Positions 21,693 to 31,470 of a stretch of DNA of 64,000 nt are shown here, one piece after another (the first letter of the stretch is position 1; each line of letters begins with the position of its first letter). The DNA comes from Papio anubis. Taxonomy: Eukaryota; Chordata; Mammalia; Primates; Cercopithecidae. The stretch spans positions 30,775,376-30,839,375 of the forward strand of contig NC_044976.1 in NCBI RefSeq assembly GCF_008728515.1. Direction: 5' to 3'. Below the pieces are notes generated by a model. The model was not told where the DNA came from. It made no database searches and saw nothing but the letters and a program-made list of their open reading frames with translations. A program made the translations under genes and the position numbers.

Positions 21693-21991
21693 AAGGCTGG
21701 GCGTGGTGGCTCACACCTATAATCCTGGCACTTTGGGAGGCCAAAGGGAGGATCGCTTGAGCCCAGGAGTTTGAGAACAGCCTGAGCAACATAGGGAGAC
21801 CTCATCTGTACATAAAATTAAAAAATAAAAAAAAAAATTGGTTGGGTGTGGTGACACATGCCTGTGGTCCTAGCCACTCAAGAGGAGGAGGCAGGAAGAT
21901 TGCTTGAGCCCAGAAGTCAAGGCTGCAGTGAGCTGTGATTGCACCACTGCACTCTAGGCTGGGTGTCAGGGCAACACTCTGCCTCAAAAGA
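21693..21991 (+). mobile_element. AluJ
   Basis: 'aggctgggcgtggtggctca', 'gagcccaggagtttgagaac'; in intron 5. Confidence 0.93.
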
Positions 21992-22004
21992 AATTTTTAA
22001 TTAC

Positions 22005-22277
22005 AGGCTGGGCATGGTGGCTTACGCCTGTAATCCCAGCACTTTGGGAGACTGAGGTGGGTGGATCACCTGAGGTCAGGAGATCGAGACCAGCCTGACC
22101 AACATGGAGAAACCCTGTCTCTACTAAAAATACAAAATTAGCCAGGTGTGGTGGCGCATGTCTGTAATCCCAGCTACTTGGGAGGCTGAGGCAGGTAATC
22201 GCTTCAACCCAAGAGGCAGAGGTTGCAGTGAGCTGAGATCACGCCACTGTACTCCAGCCTAGGCGACAGAGCAAAAC
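22005..22277 (+). mobile_element. Alu (AluS-like), short tail
   Basis: 'ggctgggcatggtggcttac' to 'gacagagcaaaac'. Confidence 0.94.
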
Positions 22278-22285
22278 GAAGAAGG

Positions 22286-22420
22286 TCATACACGGTGGCT
22301 CATACCTGTAATCCCAGTACTTTAGGTGGCGAAGGCGGGAAGATCACCTGAGGTCAGGAGTTCAAGACCAGCCTGGCCAACATGGTGAAACTCCGTCTCT
22401 ACTAAAAATACAAAAATTAG
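22286..22420 (+). mobile_element. Alu left arm, interrupted
   Basis: Outer Alu of a nested pair; resumes at 22737. Confidence 0.93.
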
Positions 22421-22720
22421 GCCGGGCGCGGTGGCTCAAGCCTGTAATCCCAGCACTTTGGGAGGCCGAGACGGGCGGATCACAAGGTCAGGAGATCGAG
22501 ACCATCCTGGCTAATGCAGTGAAACCCCGTCTCTACTAAAAATACAAAAAAAAAAAAAAAACTAGCCGGGCGAGGTGGCGGGCGCCTGTAGTCCCAGCTA
22601 CTGGGGAGGCTGAGGCAGGAGAATGGCGTAAACCTGGGAGGTGGAGCTTGCAGTGAGCTGAGATCCGGCCAGTGCACTCCAGCCTGGGCAACAGAGCTAG
22701 ACTCTGTCTCAAAAAAAAAA
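22421..22720 (+). mobile_element. AluYR (Old World monkey lineage) nested in an Alu
   Basis: Full-length; TSD AAAATACAAAAATTAG at 22405-22420 and 22721-22736. Has 'ggctcaagcctgtaatccc', 'gagacgggcggatcac', 'ggcgaggtggcgggc' and 'gagatccggccagtgcac', the cercopithecoid AluYR set. Confidence 0.95.
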
Positions 22721-22736
22721 AAAATACAAAAATTAG

Positions 22737-22899
22737 CCAGGCGTGGTAGTGGGCACCTGTAATCTGAACTACTCAGGAAGCTGAGGCAAGAGAATCGCTT
22801 GAACCCAGGAGGCAGAGATTGCAGTGAGCTGAGATCATGCCACTGCACTCCAGCCTGGGCGACAGAGCGAGACTCTGTCTCAAAAAAAAAAAAAAATTT
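22737..22899 (+). mobile_element. Alu right arm, continuation
   Basis: Outer Alu resumes with 'ccaggcgtggtagtgggcac' and ends in poly-A. Confidence 0.93.
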
Positions 22900-22908
22900 A
22901 ATTATAGT

Positions 22909-23185
22909 GGCCAGGCATGGTGGCTCCCACCTGTAATCCCAGCACTTTGAAAGGCAGAGGTAGGTGAATCCAGGAGTTCTAAACCAGCCTGGCCAACATG
23001 GTGAGACCTCGTCTCTGCTAAAAATACAAAAATTAGGCAGGCATGGTGGTATGTGCCTGTGGTCCCACCTACTCGGGAGGCTGAGGCACAAGAATGGTTT
23101 CAATCTGGGAGGCGGACATTGCAGTGAACCAAGATCATGCCATTGCACTCCCAGCCTGGGCAACAGAGTGAGACTATCTAAAAAA
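22909..23185 (+). mobile_element. Alu (AluS-like)
   Basis: 'gtggccaggcatggtggctc' to 'gagtgagactatct'. Confidence 0.93.
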
Positions 23186-23367
23186 CAACAAAAAAATTAA
23201 TTTAAAAAACTTTAAAAAAGGTTGATAGTTGATCTCAAAATAAATGTGCCCCAATATAGTGTACCTATGGTGGAATCTCAATAAACATTGTTTAATAAAT
23301 ATTGTTTCAAAACAGAGTAGTAACATATTCAAAATTTTTACTATCCTCAGAGTTATGAAACTAAAGT

Positions 23368-23707
23368 AGGCTGGGTGCAGTGGCTCACACCTGTAATTTC
23401 GGCACTTTGGGAGACTGAGGTAGGAAGATAGCTTGAGCTCAGGAGTTAGAGACCAGCCTGGGAAATGTAGTGAGACCCTGTCTCTACAAAAAATGTTTAA
23501 AAAAAAAAAAAAATTAGCCAGGCATGGTGGCATATGTCTGTAGTCCTAGCTACATGGGAGGTTGAGGTAGGAGGGCTGCTTGAGCCCAAAAGGTCACGGT
23601 TGTAGTGAGCCATGATCATGCCACTGCACTCCAGGCTGAGAGACAAAGCAAAACCCTCTCTCAAAACAAAAACAACAAAAACGAAACAAAAAAGAAAAAA
23701 AAAAAAA
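23368..23707 (+). mobile_element. AluJ with long impure A tail
   Basis: 'aggctgggtgcagtggctca' to 'aaaccctctctcaaaac', then an A/C/G-mixed tail. Confidence 0.92.
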
Positions 23708-23999
23708 CTAATTAAATAATACCTCCCATTGCAGAAAGCAAGTCTGAGTACCAAAGGCAAAATACTAGACTCTGTAATACGCTCCAAACTTGGTTTGCAC
23801 TTTACAACTTTTCTAAAAGTATCCATGATCTGTATATAGAAGGCCCTAAAAAAGTAATCTAGAACTTGGGATCAGTCTCTTCTCTGCCTTTGACACTAAT
23901 GTGACTGAAGATCACAACGTGGTGTAGTAGAAAGAGCAAAGTTTTAAAATTCTGTTCAAACACATATTAGCTAGTACTTTTGGACAAGCTTGTTTCTTT

Positions 24000-24290
24000 T
24001 TTTTTTTTTTTTGAGCCGGAGTCTCGCTCTGTTGCCAGGCTGGAGTGCAGAGGCACGATCTTGGCTCACTGCAACCTCCACCTCCTGGGTTCAAGCGATT
24101 CTCCTGCCTCAGCCTCTTGAGTAGTTCAGGTCACAGGTGCCCACCACCACGCCTGGCTAATTTTTGTATTTTTAGTAGGGATGGGGTTCCACCATGTTGA
24201 CTAGGATGGCCTCAATCTCTTGACCTCGTGATCCGTCCGCCTTGGCCTCCCAAAGTGCTAGTATTATAGGCGTGAGCCACCGCACCCAGC
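24000..24290 (-). mobile_element. Alu with 14-bp TSD
   Basis: Flanked by AAGCTTGTTTCTTT (23986-23999) and AAGTCTGTTTCTTT (24291-24304). Confidence 0.95.
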
Positions 24291-24399
24291 AAGTCTGTTT
24301 CTTTACTCATTAAACAACAACAACAACACAGAGGTGAAGATAATAAAAGATCTCACTTTACAAAAAAGAAGTGAATGAAATTCAATATAAAATGGGGCC

Positions 24400-24634
24400 A
24401 CAGGAGTTAGAGACCAGCCTAGCAACACAGCAAGACCCCATCTCTATAAAAAATAAAAAATTAGCTGAGATTAGCCAGGCATGGTGGCAGGCACCTGTAA
24501 TCCCAGCTACTCAGGAGGCTGAGGCAGGAGAATCGCTTGAACTCTGGAGGCAGAGGTTGCATCAAGCCAAGATTGCAGCATCGCACTCCAGCCTGGGCAA
24601 CAGAGCAAGACTCTGTCTCAACAACAACAACAAA
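24400..24634 (+). mobile_element. Alu, 5'-truncated
   Basis: Enters at 'caggagttagagaccagcct'; (CAA)n tail. Confidence 0.9.
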
Positions 24635-24938
24635 TTAGCTGGGCACGGTAGTGCGCACCTGTAATTTCAGGTACTTGGGAGGCTAAGGAAGGAGATCACT
24701 TGAGCCCAGGAGTTCAAAGCTGCAGTGAGCCATGATTACACTACTGCACTCCAGCCTGGGGGCCAGGGCAAGACCCTGTCTCAAATAAATCAATAAATTA
24801 AATTGAGCCAGGTGTGGTGGTGTGCACCTGTTGTCCCAGCTACTCAGGAAGCCAAGACAGGAGGATCACTTGAGCCCAGGAGTTGGAGGACGCCTGGGCA
24901 ACATAGTGAATGAGAACCCATTTCTAAAAAAATAAATG
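24635..24938 (+). mobile_element. Two tandem Alu monomers
   Basis: 24635-24802 and 24806-24938 are each a single Alu arm starting 'agctgggcacggtagtgcgc' and 'gagccaggtgtggtggtgtg', with short AAAT tails. Confidence 0.82.
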
Positions 24939-25260
24939 AGGCCGGGCGCAGTGGCTCAGGCCTGTAATCTCAGCACTTCGGGAGGGTCGAGGTGGACAGA
25001 TCACCTGAGGTCAAGAGTTTGAGACCAGTCTGGCCAACATGGTGAAACACCGTCTATACTAAAAATACAAAAAATTAGCTGGGCATGGTGGCAGGCGCCT
25101 ATAATCTCAGCTACTCGGGAAGCTGAGGCAGAAGAATCACTTGAACCCAGGAGGTGGAGGTTGCAGTGAGCTGAGATCACGCCACTGCACTCTAGCCTGG
25201 GCAACAGAGCGAGCCTCTGTCTCAAAAAAACACCAAATAAATAAAAAATAAATGAAAATA
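24939..25260 (+). mobile_element. Alu (AluS-like)
   Basis: 'ggccgggcgcagtggctcag' to an A-rich tail with AAAT repeats. Confidence 0.95.
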
Positions 25261-25294
25261 AAATTTAAAAGTTGTATGTAAAAGTAACCTAGGA

Positions 25295-25592
25295 GGGCCA
25301 GGAACAGTGGCTCATGCCTGTTATCTCAGCACTTTGGGAGGCTGAGGCCAGGGGACAGTCTGAGCCCAGGAGTTTGAGACCAGCCTGGGCAACATGGGGA
25401 GACCCCATCTCTTCAGAAAACAAAAGAGTCAGCCAGGCGTAGTGGTGCACTTGGTGGTCCCAGCTATTCAGGAGGCTGAGGTGGGAGGATCCCTTGAGCC
25501 CAGGAGGCTGAAGCTGCAGTGAGCCGTGACCGCACCACTGTATTCCAGCCTGGGTGACAGAACAAGACCTTATCTAAAAAAAAAAAATTTAA
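25295..25592 (+). mobile_element. AluJ
   Basis: 'gggccaggaacagtggctca' to an 11-A tail. Confidence 0.93.
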
Positions 25593-26019
25593 AAACCTAA
25601 AAAATATAATTAAGTGACTAAAGAAACCTGAGAGACAAGTCCAGTCAAAGTGACCTAATTAAGTGTTTGCAAACTCTGGCAGGAAAAGAAAAGTACGATT
25701 TGTTAGTAGAAAGAACTGATTTAAATAGGTCTAAAAGTGAGAATGTATGAGAAAAAAATGTGTCAGTGTTTCCCATCCACTAAGCTGGGCTTTATGCTGT
25801 GCCATTTAGCAATTATTTGTATTCTCTCCCTAAAAATCAACAAATTGGGAATCAGATTTAACAATTAAAATCAACTTTATTTTGATAAGTTTCTGGTCCT
25901 TCCAAGTCCTTAGGCATCCCACAAAACTCAATCTGCAAGTGGCCCTCTGTTTCCTTGCCCATTGAATTCAATGAAGAATATAACTTTAACTTGGTACTTA
26001 AAAGATTTTCAAAACTTAC

Positions 26020-26072
26020 CCAATTGATCGTAATTTGAAATTTCTTTGATCAATACTAAGTACTTTCACTTC
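26020..26072 (-). CDS. ZBTB8OS: ZBTB8OS coding exon 5
   Basis: This 53-nt exon encodes residues 110-126 (EVKVLSIDQRNFKLRSI) plus two bases of Gly127. The acceptor is CTCTCTAG and the donor a perfect GTAAGT. It forms a beta-strand segment of the archease fold. A tiny poly-T retroinsertion and an inverted Alu lie within 200 nt upstream of its acceptor side (higher coordinates) but leave the splice signals intact. Confidence 0.96.
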
Positions 26073-26114
26073 CTAGAGAGGAAAAAAAAATTTTAATTAA
26101 AAAAGCTTATAATA

Positions 26115-26172
26115 GACCATCTACTAAAAATCTTTTTGTTTTGTTTTGTTTTTTTGGACCATCTACTAAAAA
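26115..26172 (-). mobile_element. Poly(A)-only retroinsertion with 16-bp TSD
   Basis: GACCATCTACTAAAAA occurs at 26115-26130 and again at 26157-26172, flanking a 26-nt T/G tract (T5-G-T4-G-T4-G-T7-G). This is what an extremely 5'-truncated L1-mobilised insertion, tail only, would leave. It lies 43 nt upstream of the ZBTB8OS exon 5 acceptor. Confidence 0.7.
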
Positions 26173-26181
26173 CCTGTACAA

Positions 26182-26494
26182 CTTTTTTTTTTTTTTTTTT
26201 TTTCTGAGACGGAGTCTTACTCTGTCGCCCAGGCTGGAGTGCAGTGGCGTGATCTCGGCTCACTGCAACATCCGCCTCCCGGTTTCAAGCAATTCTCCTG
26301 TCTCAGCCCGCCAAGTAGCTGGGACTACAGGTGCTTGCCACCACGCCCGGCCAATCCATTTTTTTTGTATTTTTAGTAGAGATGGGGTTTCACCTTATTG
26401 GTCAGACTGGTCTTGAACTCCTGACCTCAGGTGATCCACCCACCTCAGCTTCCCAAAGTGCTGGGATTACAGGCGTGAGCCACCACGCCTGGCC
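26182..26494 (-). mobile_element. Alu (AluS-like)
   Basis: Poly-T of about 22 nt; 'gagacggagtcttactctgt' to 'ccaccacgcctggcc'. In intron 4 just upstream of exon 5. Confidence 0.95.
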
Positions 26495-26604
26495 TTTACA
26501 ACCTTTTCTAGAAAACAATAGCAAACAACTTCTGTGAAGCAAAGAAAATTAAAATATTAGCTTAAATAGGACAACAAATGAGATATATATGTATATGGGT
26601 TTTT

Positions 26605-26820
26605 TAGTTTTTGTTTTTTTTGAGACAAGGTTTTGCTCTGTTGCCCAGGCTGGAATGCCCTGGCATGATCTTGGCTCACTGCAACCTTCACCTCCCAAGC
26701 TCAAGCAATCCTCCCACCTCAGCTTCTGGAGTAGATGGGACCACAGGCATGTGCCACCAGATTATTATTGTTTGTTTGTTTGTTTTCAGAGAGGGAGTTT
26801 CGCCATGTTGCCCAAGCTGA
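26605..26820 (-). mobile_element. AluJ fragment with internal loss
   Basis: 'tttgagacaaggttttgctc' to 'gccatgttgcccaagctgag'; the right part is missing and a (TTTG)n insert replaces the linker. Confidence 0.85.
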
Positions 26821-26939
26821 GTATTAAATATATTTCAAGGAAATAAGTTTTTTCTTACATATTCAAGGGAGGCATTCTAGAAGGATGTAAGATCCAAAAA
26901 TATGAATCAAAAGAATTTCTCTGCAAGATATATGTTAGA

Positions 26940-27050
26940 GGACTACTCTGGACACACTGCCTATAGGGTAGCCCTGCTCTGCAGGGGGCAGTACCTCCAC
27001 TGCTGCTGTACACTGCCACTTCAATAAAAGCTGTTGTTTAACGCTGGGGG
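26940..27050 (+). mobile_element. ERV1-like LTR 3' remnant
   Basis: 'gtagccctgctctgcagggg' then 'tgtacactgccacttcaata' with AATAAA and 'gctgttgtttaac' resemble the R/U5 of MER4-group LTRs. Fragmentary. Confidence 0.45.
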
Positions 27051-27440
27051 AAAATAGATATATGGTGGAGGAGGACATAGGATTTCAATCACTCTGAGCC
27101 TAATAAAATACTGGTAGGCACTTGAACTCTGTAGGGTGAGTGAGTCAGTTGTTAGAGTGAGTATAAGCAGTGAAGCTGGTAAAGCAGAGAATGGAGGAAT
27201 TACAAAAGCAGAGAGTGCCATCTCTGTTAAATAACAATGACATTGCAGATGTGTTCCCTTCTAAAGGATGACAGCAGCAAGCAATCTCCATTTGGCTTTT
27301 CCTTTTTTCATGTTAAGGAAAACTAAAAGCTGCAATTGTTTAACTTAGGCCAATGTGACAGGGCTACTACATTTCAAATGGAACAAAAGGAACAATGGAT
27401 GGACATAAATATAGCTCAAACTTGGGACATATAAAAAGTG
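27051..27440. other. Non-repetitive part of intron 4
   Basis: No repeat or exon recognised. Confidence 0.5.
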
Positions 27441-27444
27441 TGGA

Positions 27445-27585
27445 TGAGGCTGCGTGCAATGCTCACACCTGTAGTCCCAGCACTTTGCAAAATTGAGACA
27501 GGAGGATTGCTGGAGGCTAGGAGTTCAAGACCAGCCTCCGTAACATAGCAACACCCTGTCTCTATCAAAAACAAAAACAGAAAAA
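27445..27585 (+). mobile_element. Alu left monomer (FLAM-like)
   Basis: 'gaggctgcgtgcaatgctca' to a CAAAAAC-rich tail. Confidence 0.82.
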
Positions 27586-27851
27586 AACGTGGATGAAAAC
27601 TGTAGGTACCTTTTTATCACACAATCCTGATTAGTGACAAATACGTGAGATCTAAATACAAAATGTTCACACATAGGCAAATGCAAGTTAACCAGGAAGT
27701 ACCCGTGGTCATTATGATTTCTGCAAATTAGTATCGTCTTACTTGTATGGATTTGTTTTGTTTCACATGTCCTATTTTAAATCATCTGTTCTATTTTAAA
27801 ATATGAACTAAGAATCCATTTGCTCAATAAAAAAGAAAAACCTTTGCTTAC

Positions 27852-27934
27852 CCGGGGTATGAAGAATTCATCAGCACTGAACTTATAAAGCCATTCATCC
27901 AAAAAGTGAAACAGAAGAGACTGTAAGTCATCTC
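27852..27934 (-). CDS. ZBTB8OS: ZBTB8OS coding exon 4
   Basis: This 83-nt exon completes Gly82 and encodes residues 83-109 (DDLQSLLFHFLDEWLYKFSADEFFIPR). The acceptor is TGTAG and the donor GTAAGC. The LLFHFLDEWLY helix is a hallmark of the archease family (LLxxFLxExLY). It is separated from exon 3 by an intron of only 229 nt, the shortest in the gene and free of Alus. Confidence 0.97.
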
Positions 27935-28163
27935 CTACACAGGATCAAAACAGCCATAATAGTATGTTTAATAATTCTGGTCTCTAAAAACATACTTGAA
28001 TTTAAAAGTGCAATAAATGTCTAGGTCAGTTGAAAGAGAAAGAAAAGACTCATCATTAATTTTCTGGTTCTTTTTGTGAAAATAATACTCATATTATGTA
28101 AAATACTGCACTATTGTATACAATACTGTATAACAATTTCTTTCTTGTGAATAAATCATTTAC

Positions 28164-28285
28164 CTTGGGTTTCTACTTCTACTGTTTGGAGGGGCTCCAC
28201 TGTCCCAGTATCTGTCATGTAACCAAACATGGCCATTGCACATTGCTCGAATGCTTCCTCCAGAGTATCTCCCCATGCGTGTAAC
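28164..28285 (-). CDS. ZBTB8OS: ZBTB8OS coding exon 3
   Basis: This 122-nt exon completes Gln41, encodes residues 42-81 (LHAWGDTLEEAFEQCAMAMF...VEPLQTVEVETQ) and gives the first base of Gly82. The acceptor is TTTAG; the donor GTAAAT is weak at +5. It covers the GDTLEEAFEQCA helix that typifies archease. The open frame and conservation show no damage. Confidence 0.97.
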
Positions 28286-28432
28286 CTAAAGAAGCATATT
28301 CATGCTCGGTGTAATATAATCCACCGTGAGAAAGAAAACTTGATAGCAAGCAAAGTCAGAATAAATTCAGTATGATAAATACAAATTTTACGGCCTCAAT
28401 CAATTTAATGGCACTGCAACTGGGTGCTTTTA

Positions 28433-28827
28433 TTTTTATTATTTATTTATGTTTTTTAGACTGAGTCTCACTCTGTCGCCCAAGCTGGAGTGCAGTGGCA
28501 CGATCTCGGGTCACTGCAACCCCCGCCTCCTCGGTTCAAGCGATTCTCCTGCCTCAGCCTCACAAGTAGCTGGGATTACAGGCACACACCACCACGCCTG
28601 GCTAATTTTTGTATTTTTAGTAGAGACGGGGTTTTACCATGTTGGTCAGGCTGGTCTCGAACTCCTGACCTCATGATCCATCTGCCTCAGCCTCCCAAAG
28701 TGCTGGGATTATAGGCGTGAGCCACTGTGCCCAGCCTTATTTTTATTTTTTGAGATGGGGTCTCTCTGTCACCCAGGCTGGAGTGCAGTGGTGTGATCTT
28801 GGCTCACTGAGCCACTGAACCCTGCAA
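28433..28827 (-). mobile_element. Composite Alu: full copy plus partial copy in one TSD
   Basis: A complete antisense Alu (28440-28735) is followed by 'tttttgagatggggtctctc'... (28737-28815), the start of a second antisense Alu. A single TSD AACTGGGTGCTTTTA (28418-28432 and 28828-28842) encloses both. In intron 2 of ZBTB8OS. Confidence 0.88.
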
Positions 28828-28971
28828 AACTGGGTGCTTTTAAACCATGATTTTCATATTGTGTAGGAACCAAAATGAGAGGGGAAAAATTAAAGATAGG
28901 GATACCAAGATTAAAACATTCAGTCTTCCTATTGACATGGTTTCAAAGGAATGAACTCCCACTATACTCAC

Positions 28972-28996
28972 TGGACATCCGCTGTATGATCCAAAT
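28972..28996 (-). CDS. ZBTB8OS: ZBTB8OS coding exon 2 (25-nt microexon)
   Basis: This 25-nt exon finishes Tyr33, encodes LDHTADV (34-40) and starts Gln41. The acceptor is CCCTCAG and the donor GTGAGT. It carries the conserved HTAD motif; D39 is the acidic residue I recall as essential in human archease and belongs to the metal-binding site of the family. Skipping it would shift the frame (25 is not a multiple of 3), so it must be included for function. It was recognised only because flanking phases (1 and 2) demanded exactly these residues. Confidence 0.95.
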
Positions 28997-29182
28997 CTGA
29001 GGGAGAGAGGGAAAAACACTTATAAGACACTAAACTTCACTCTCAAATCACACACACAAAATAACTCTAGTCCGTTATTATTAGGAATATCATCTTTAAA
29101 GAGCAAGAAAACGTAGGCCAGTCCATCCACACCTTTTGCTATCTACTCAACAAAGCTAATTGCTTTGCTTTGTTGGAATCTT

Positions 29183-29278
29183 TTTTTTTTTTTTTGAGAC
29201 AGAGAGCTGAGATTGAGCCACTGCACTCTAGCCTGAGCAACAGAGCAAGACTCCATCTCAAATTAAAAAAATAAATAA
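29183..29278. mobile_element. Collapsed inverted Alu remnant
   Basis: A poly-T plus 'gagacagag' (antisense Alu tail) is joined directly to a sense Alu right end, 'agctgagattgagccactgc' to 'gactccatctc'. About 95 nt remain of what looks like an inverted Alu pair. Near the intron 1 acceptor. Confidence 0.75.
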
Positions 29279-29485
29279 ACTAAAATTCCAGGTTTCTGTC
29301 TCACCTTTTCTTTTACAGTGAACCTAATCCTAGGTAAAATCAATTTAGAAAATAAACTCCACAATATACGAGCTTTTTCCGGATATTCCCACAGGAAAAC
29401 CAGAAAGTAACAAACGGTACCATAGTACACTCCCATTGGATCTCTCCTCTCAACATTTTTAGAGTCTATTCTTAAGCCATATCTT

Positions 29486-29778
29486 TTTTTTTTTTTTTAG
29501 ATGGAGTTTCACTCTGTCATCCAGGCTGGAGTGCAGTGGCACGATCTTGGCTCACTGCAGCCTCTGCCTTCAGGGTTCAAACGATTCTCCTGCCTCAGCC
29601 TCCTGAGTAGCTGGTATTACAGGCATATGCCACCACACCTGGTTAATTTTTGTATTTTTAGTAGAGGTGAGGTTTCACCATGTTGACCAGGCTGCCCTTG
29701 AACTCTTGACTTCAGGTGATCCACCCACCTCAGCCTCCCAAAGTGCTGGGATCACAGGCGTGAGCCACTGCGCCTAGC
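29486..29778 (-). mobile_element. Alu (AluS-like)
   Basis: 'tttagatggagtttcactct' to 'ccactgcgcctagcc'. Confidence 0.95.
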
Positions 29779-29879
29779 CCACATCATGGCTTTCATCAAT
29801 TCTTCCCACTTAGGATCATAGAATATTACGGCTAGAAGGAATTCTTGGAGATCATTAATATGATTCCTTCACTTGGAAC

Positions 29880-30592
29880 TGCCTTTGCAAAATTATAACT
29901 GAGGAAATTATGACAGTGAAAGAAATCAGACCTAACTGACTCCATCTTGCTTCTAACCTTTAAGCTGTCCTTGTTCATTTCTGGTGGGCCGAACTAACTT
30001 TGGGAAGAAATTCAGTTCATGGTTAGACTCTGAAACAATAACAGCCCTTTCCCAAAAAGACCCTCTTCTTGCCTGGGGACCAACCAGAATGCCTTTCAAG
30101 GACTAACAAATTAGCTACAAGATTAGAAATTGGAGTTTAAGGGTCATGAAGCCTCTAGTTCCAAGAGTCTGAACCTCCCCAAATTGCTCCTGTGGATGAC
30201 ATCACTATTGTAAAACCTAAGATCAATACTTGAGATATTTTGCAGACCCTGCCCTCCATGGATCAGCTGACACCACCCAAACTGGAAAGCTGGCTCAACC
30301 AGTTTTGCCGTCCCACATAGGAAGACAGCAAGAAAAACTCACTTCAATCCCCTGTGATTCCATCTCCAACCTGACCAATCAGTAGCATCCACTTCCCAAG
30401 CCCCTACCCGTCAAATTGTCTTTAAAAACTGATCCCCGAAAGCTCGGGAAGACTGATTTGAGTAATAAAACTCTGGTCTCATGCACAACCAGCTCTGCAT
30501 AAATTACTCTTTCTCCATTGCAATTCTCCCATCTTGATGAATCGGCTCTGTCTTGGCAGCGGGCAAAGTGAACCCATTGGGCGGTTACACTT
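29880..30592 (+). mobile_element. Solo ERV1-like LTR (copy B)
   Basis: About 710 nt from TGCCTTTGCAAAATTATAAC to GGGCGGTTACA. Same family and orientation as 6656-7329. It keeps CCAATCAGTAG, AATAAAACTCTGGTCTC and GATGAATCGGCTCTGTC. Antisense to ZBTB8OS in intron 1; promoter-competence is possible but unproven. Confidence 0.78.
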
Positions 30593-30608
30593 AAAAGAAA
30601 AAACCTGA

Positions 30609-30904
30609 GGCCAGGCGCAGTGGCTCATGCCTGTAATCCCAGCACTTCGGGAGGCCGAGGCGAGTGGATCACAAGGTCAGGAGATAGAGACCATCCTGGC
30701 CAACATGATGAAACCTCATCTCTACTAAAACACAAAAAATTAGCTGGGCTTGGTGGCGCGCACCTGTAAACCCATGTACTCAGGAGGCTGAGGCAGGAGA
30801 ATCGCTTGAACCCGGGAGGTAGAGGTTGCAGTGAGCCAAGATCGTGCCACTGCATTCCAGCCTGGGCAACAAGAACAAAACTCAAAAAACGAAAAAAAAA
30901 AAAA
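30609..30904 (+). mobile_element. Alu (AluS-like)
   Basis: 'aggccaggcgcagtggctca' to a 15-nt A-rich tail. Confidence 0.95.
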
Positions 30905-30905
30905 G

Positions 30906-31441
30906 TGGGGAAGGAGAGGGTCGGGTCCCTAGGATGAACCTAACCCTCCGTGCTTCATTAAAATGCCTGCCTGAGAAAGAGCATCATGGCCAGGAGAATA
31001 TGTTTGTTCTAGCAAACACCTTATGTAGGCCCCTAAATTTCCTTTCTTAGAGCAGGTACTAAGAAGGGCTTACAAATCTGAATATGTATCTCTTAACTAC
31101 TTATAAATGTCTTCCTCAAAAACCCAAGGGCCATTCCTTTGAAATGTAATCAATGGGAAGGATGGGGCCTTTGTCTCCCAGCCTCTGTGGGAGGAAAGAA
31201 TCCTAATATCCATAACTGTCAGCTATCAGACACAGCTAGACTAATCACATTTACATTGATTAACTCTTTGTACTTTTTCACTGCTCTGACTCTATTAAGC
31301 TCCCCTCTCTCCTCTCCCTTTAAAATGCGGGGTCATCCCCACACAAATCAGAATGGAGCTCAGCTCTTTTCCCTCAGTAGTTATTAAATAAAACCTGTTT
31401 TCACTGCTCTGAGTAATGTCCAGTTGTATTTACCTTCGACA
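30906..31441 (+). mobile_element. ERV1-like solo LTR, second family
   Basis: About 535 nt with LTR layout: 'ctttaaaatgcggggtcatc' (TATA-like region), 'cccctctctcctctcccttt', 'ttattaaataaaacctgttt' (AATAAA) and an end at ACCTTCGACA. I recall this 3' region from an ERV1 LTR but cannot name the subfamily. Confidence 0.6.
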
Positions 31442-31470
31442 TGAGTGAAGAAGCCAGACATAAAAGAATC

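Noticed and set aside
22480..23163. 227-codon minus-strand open frame
   Set aside because: It runs through three consecutive plus-strand Alus read on the opposite strand; length comes from Alu being open in that frame, not from coding.
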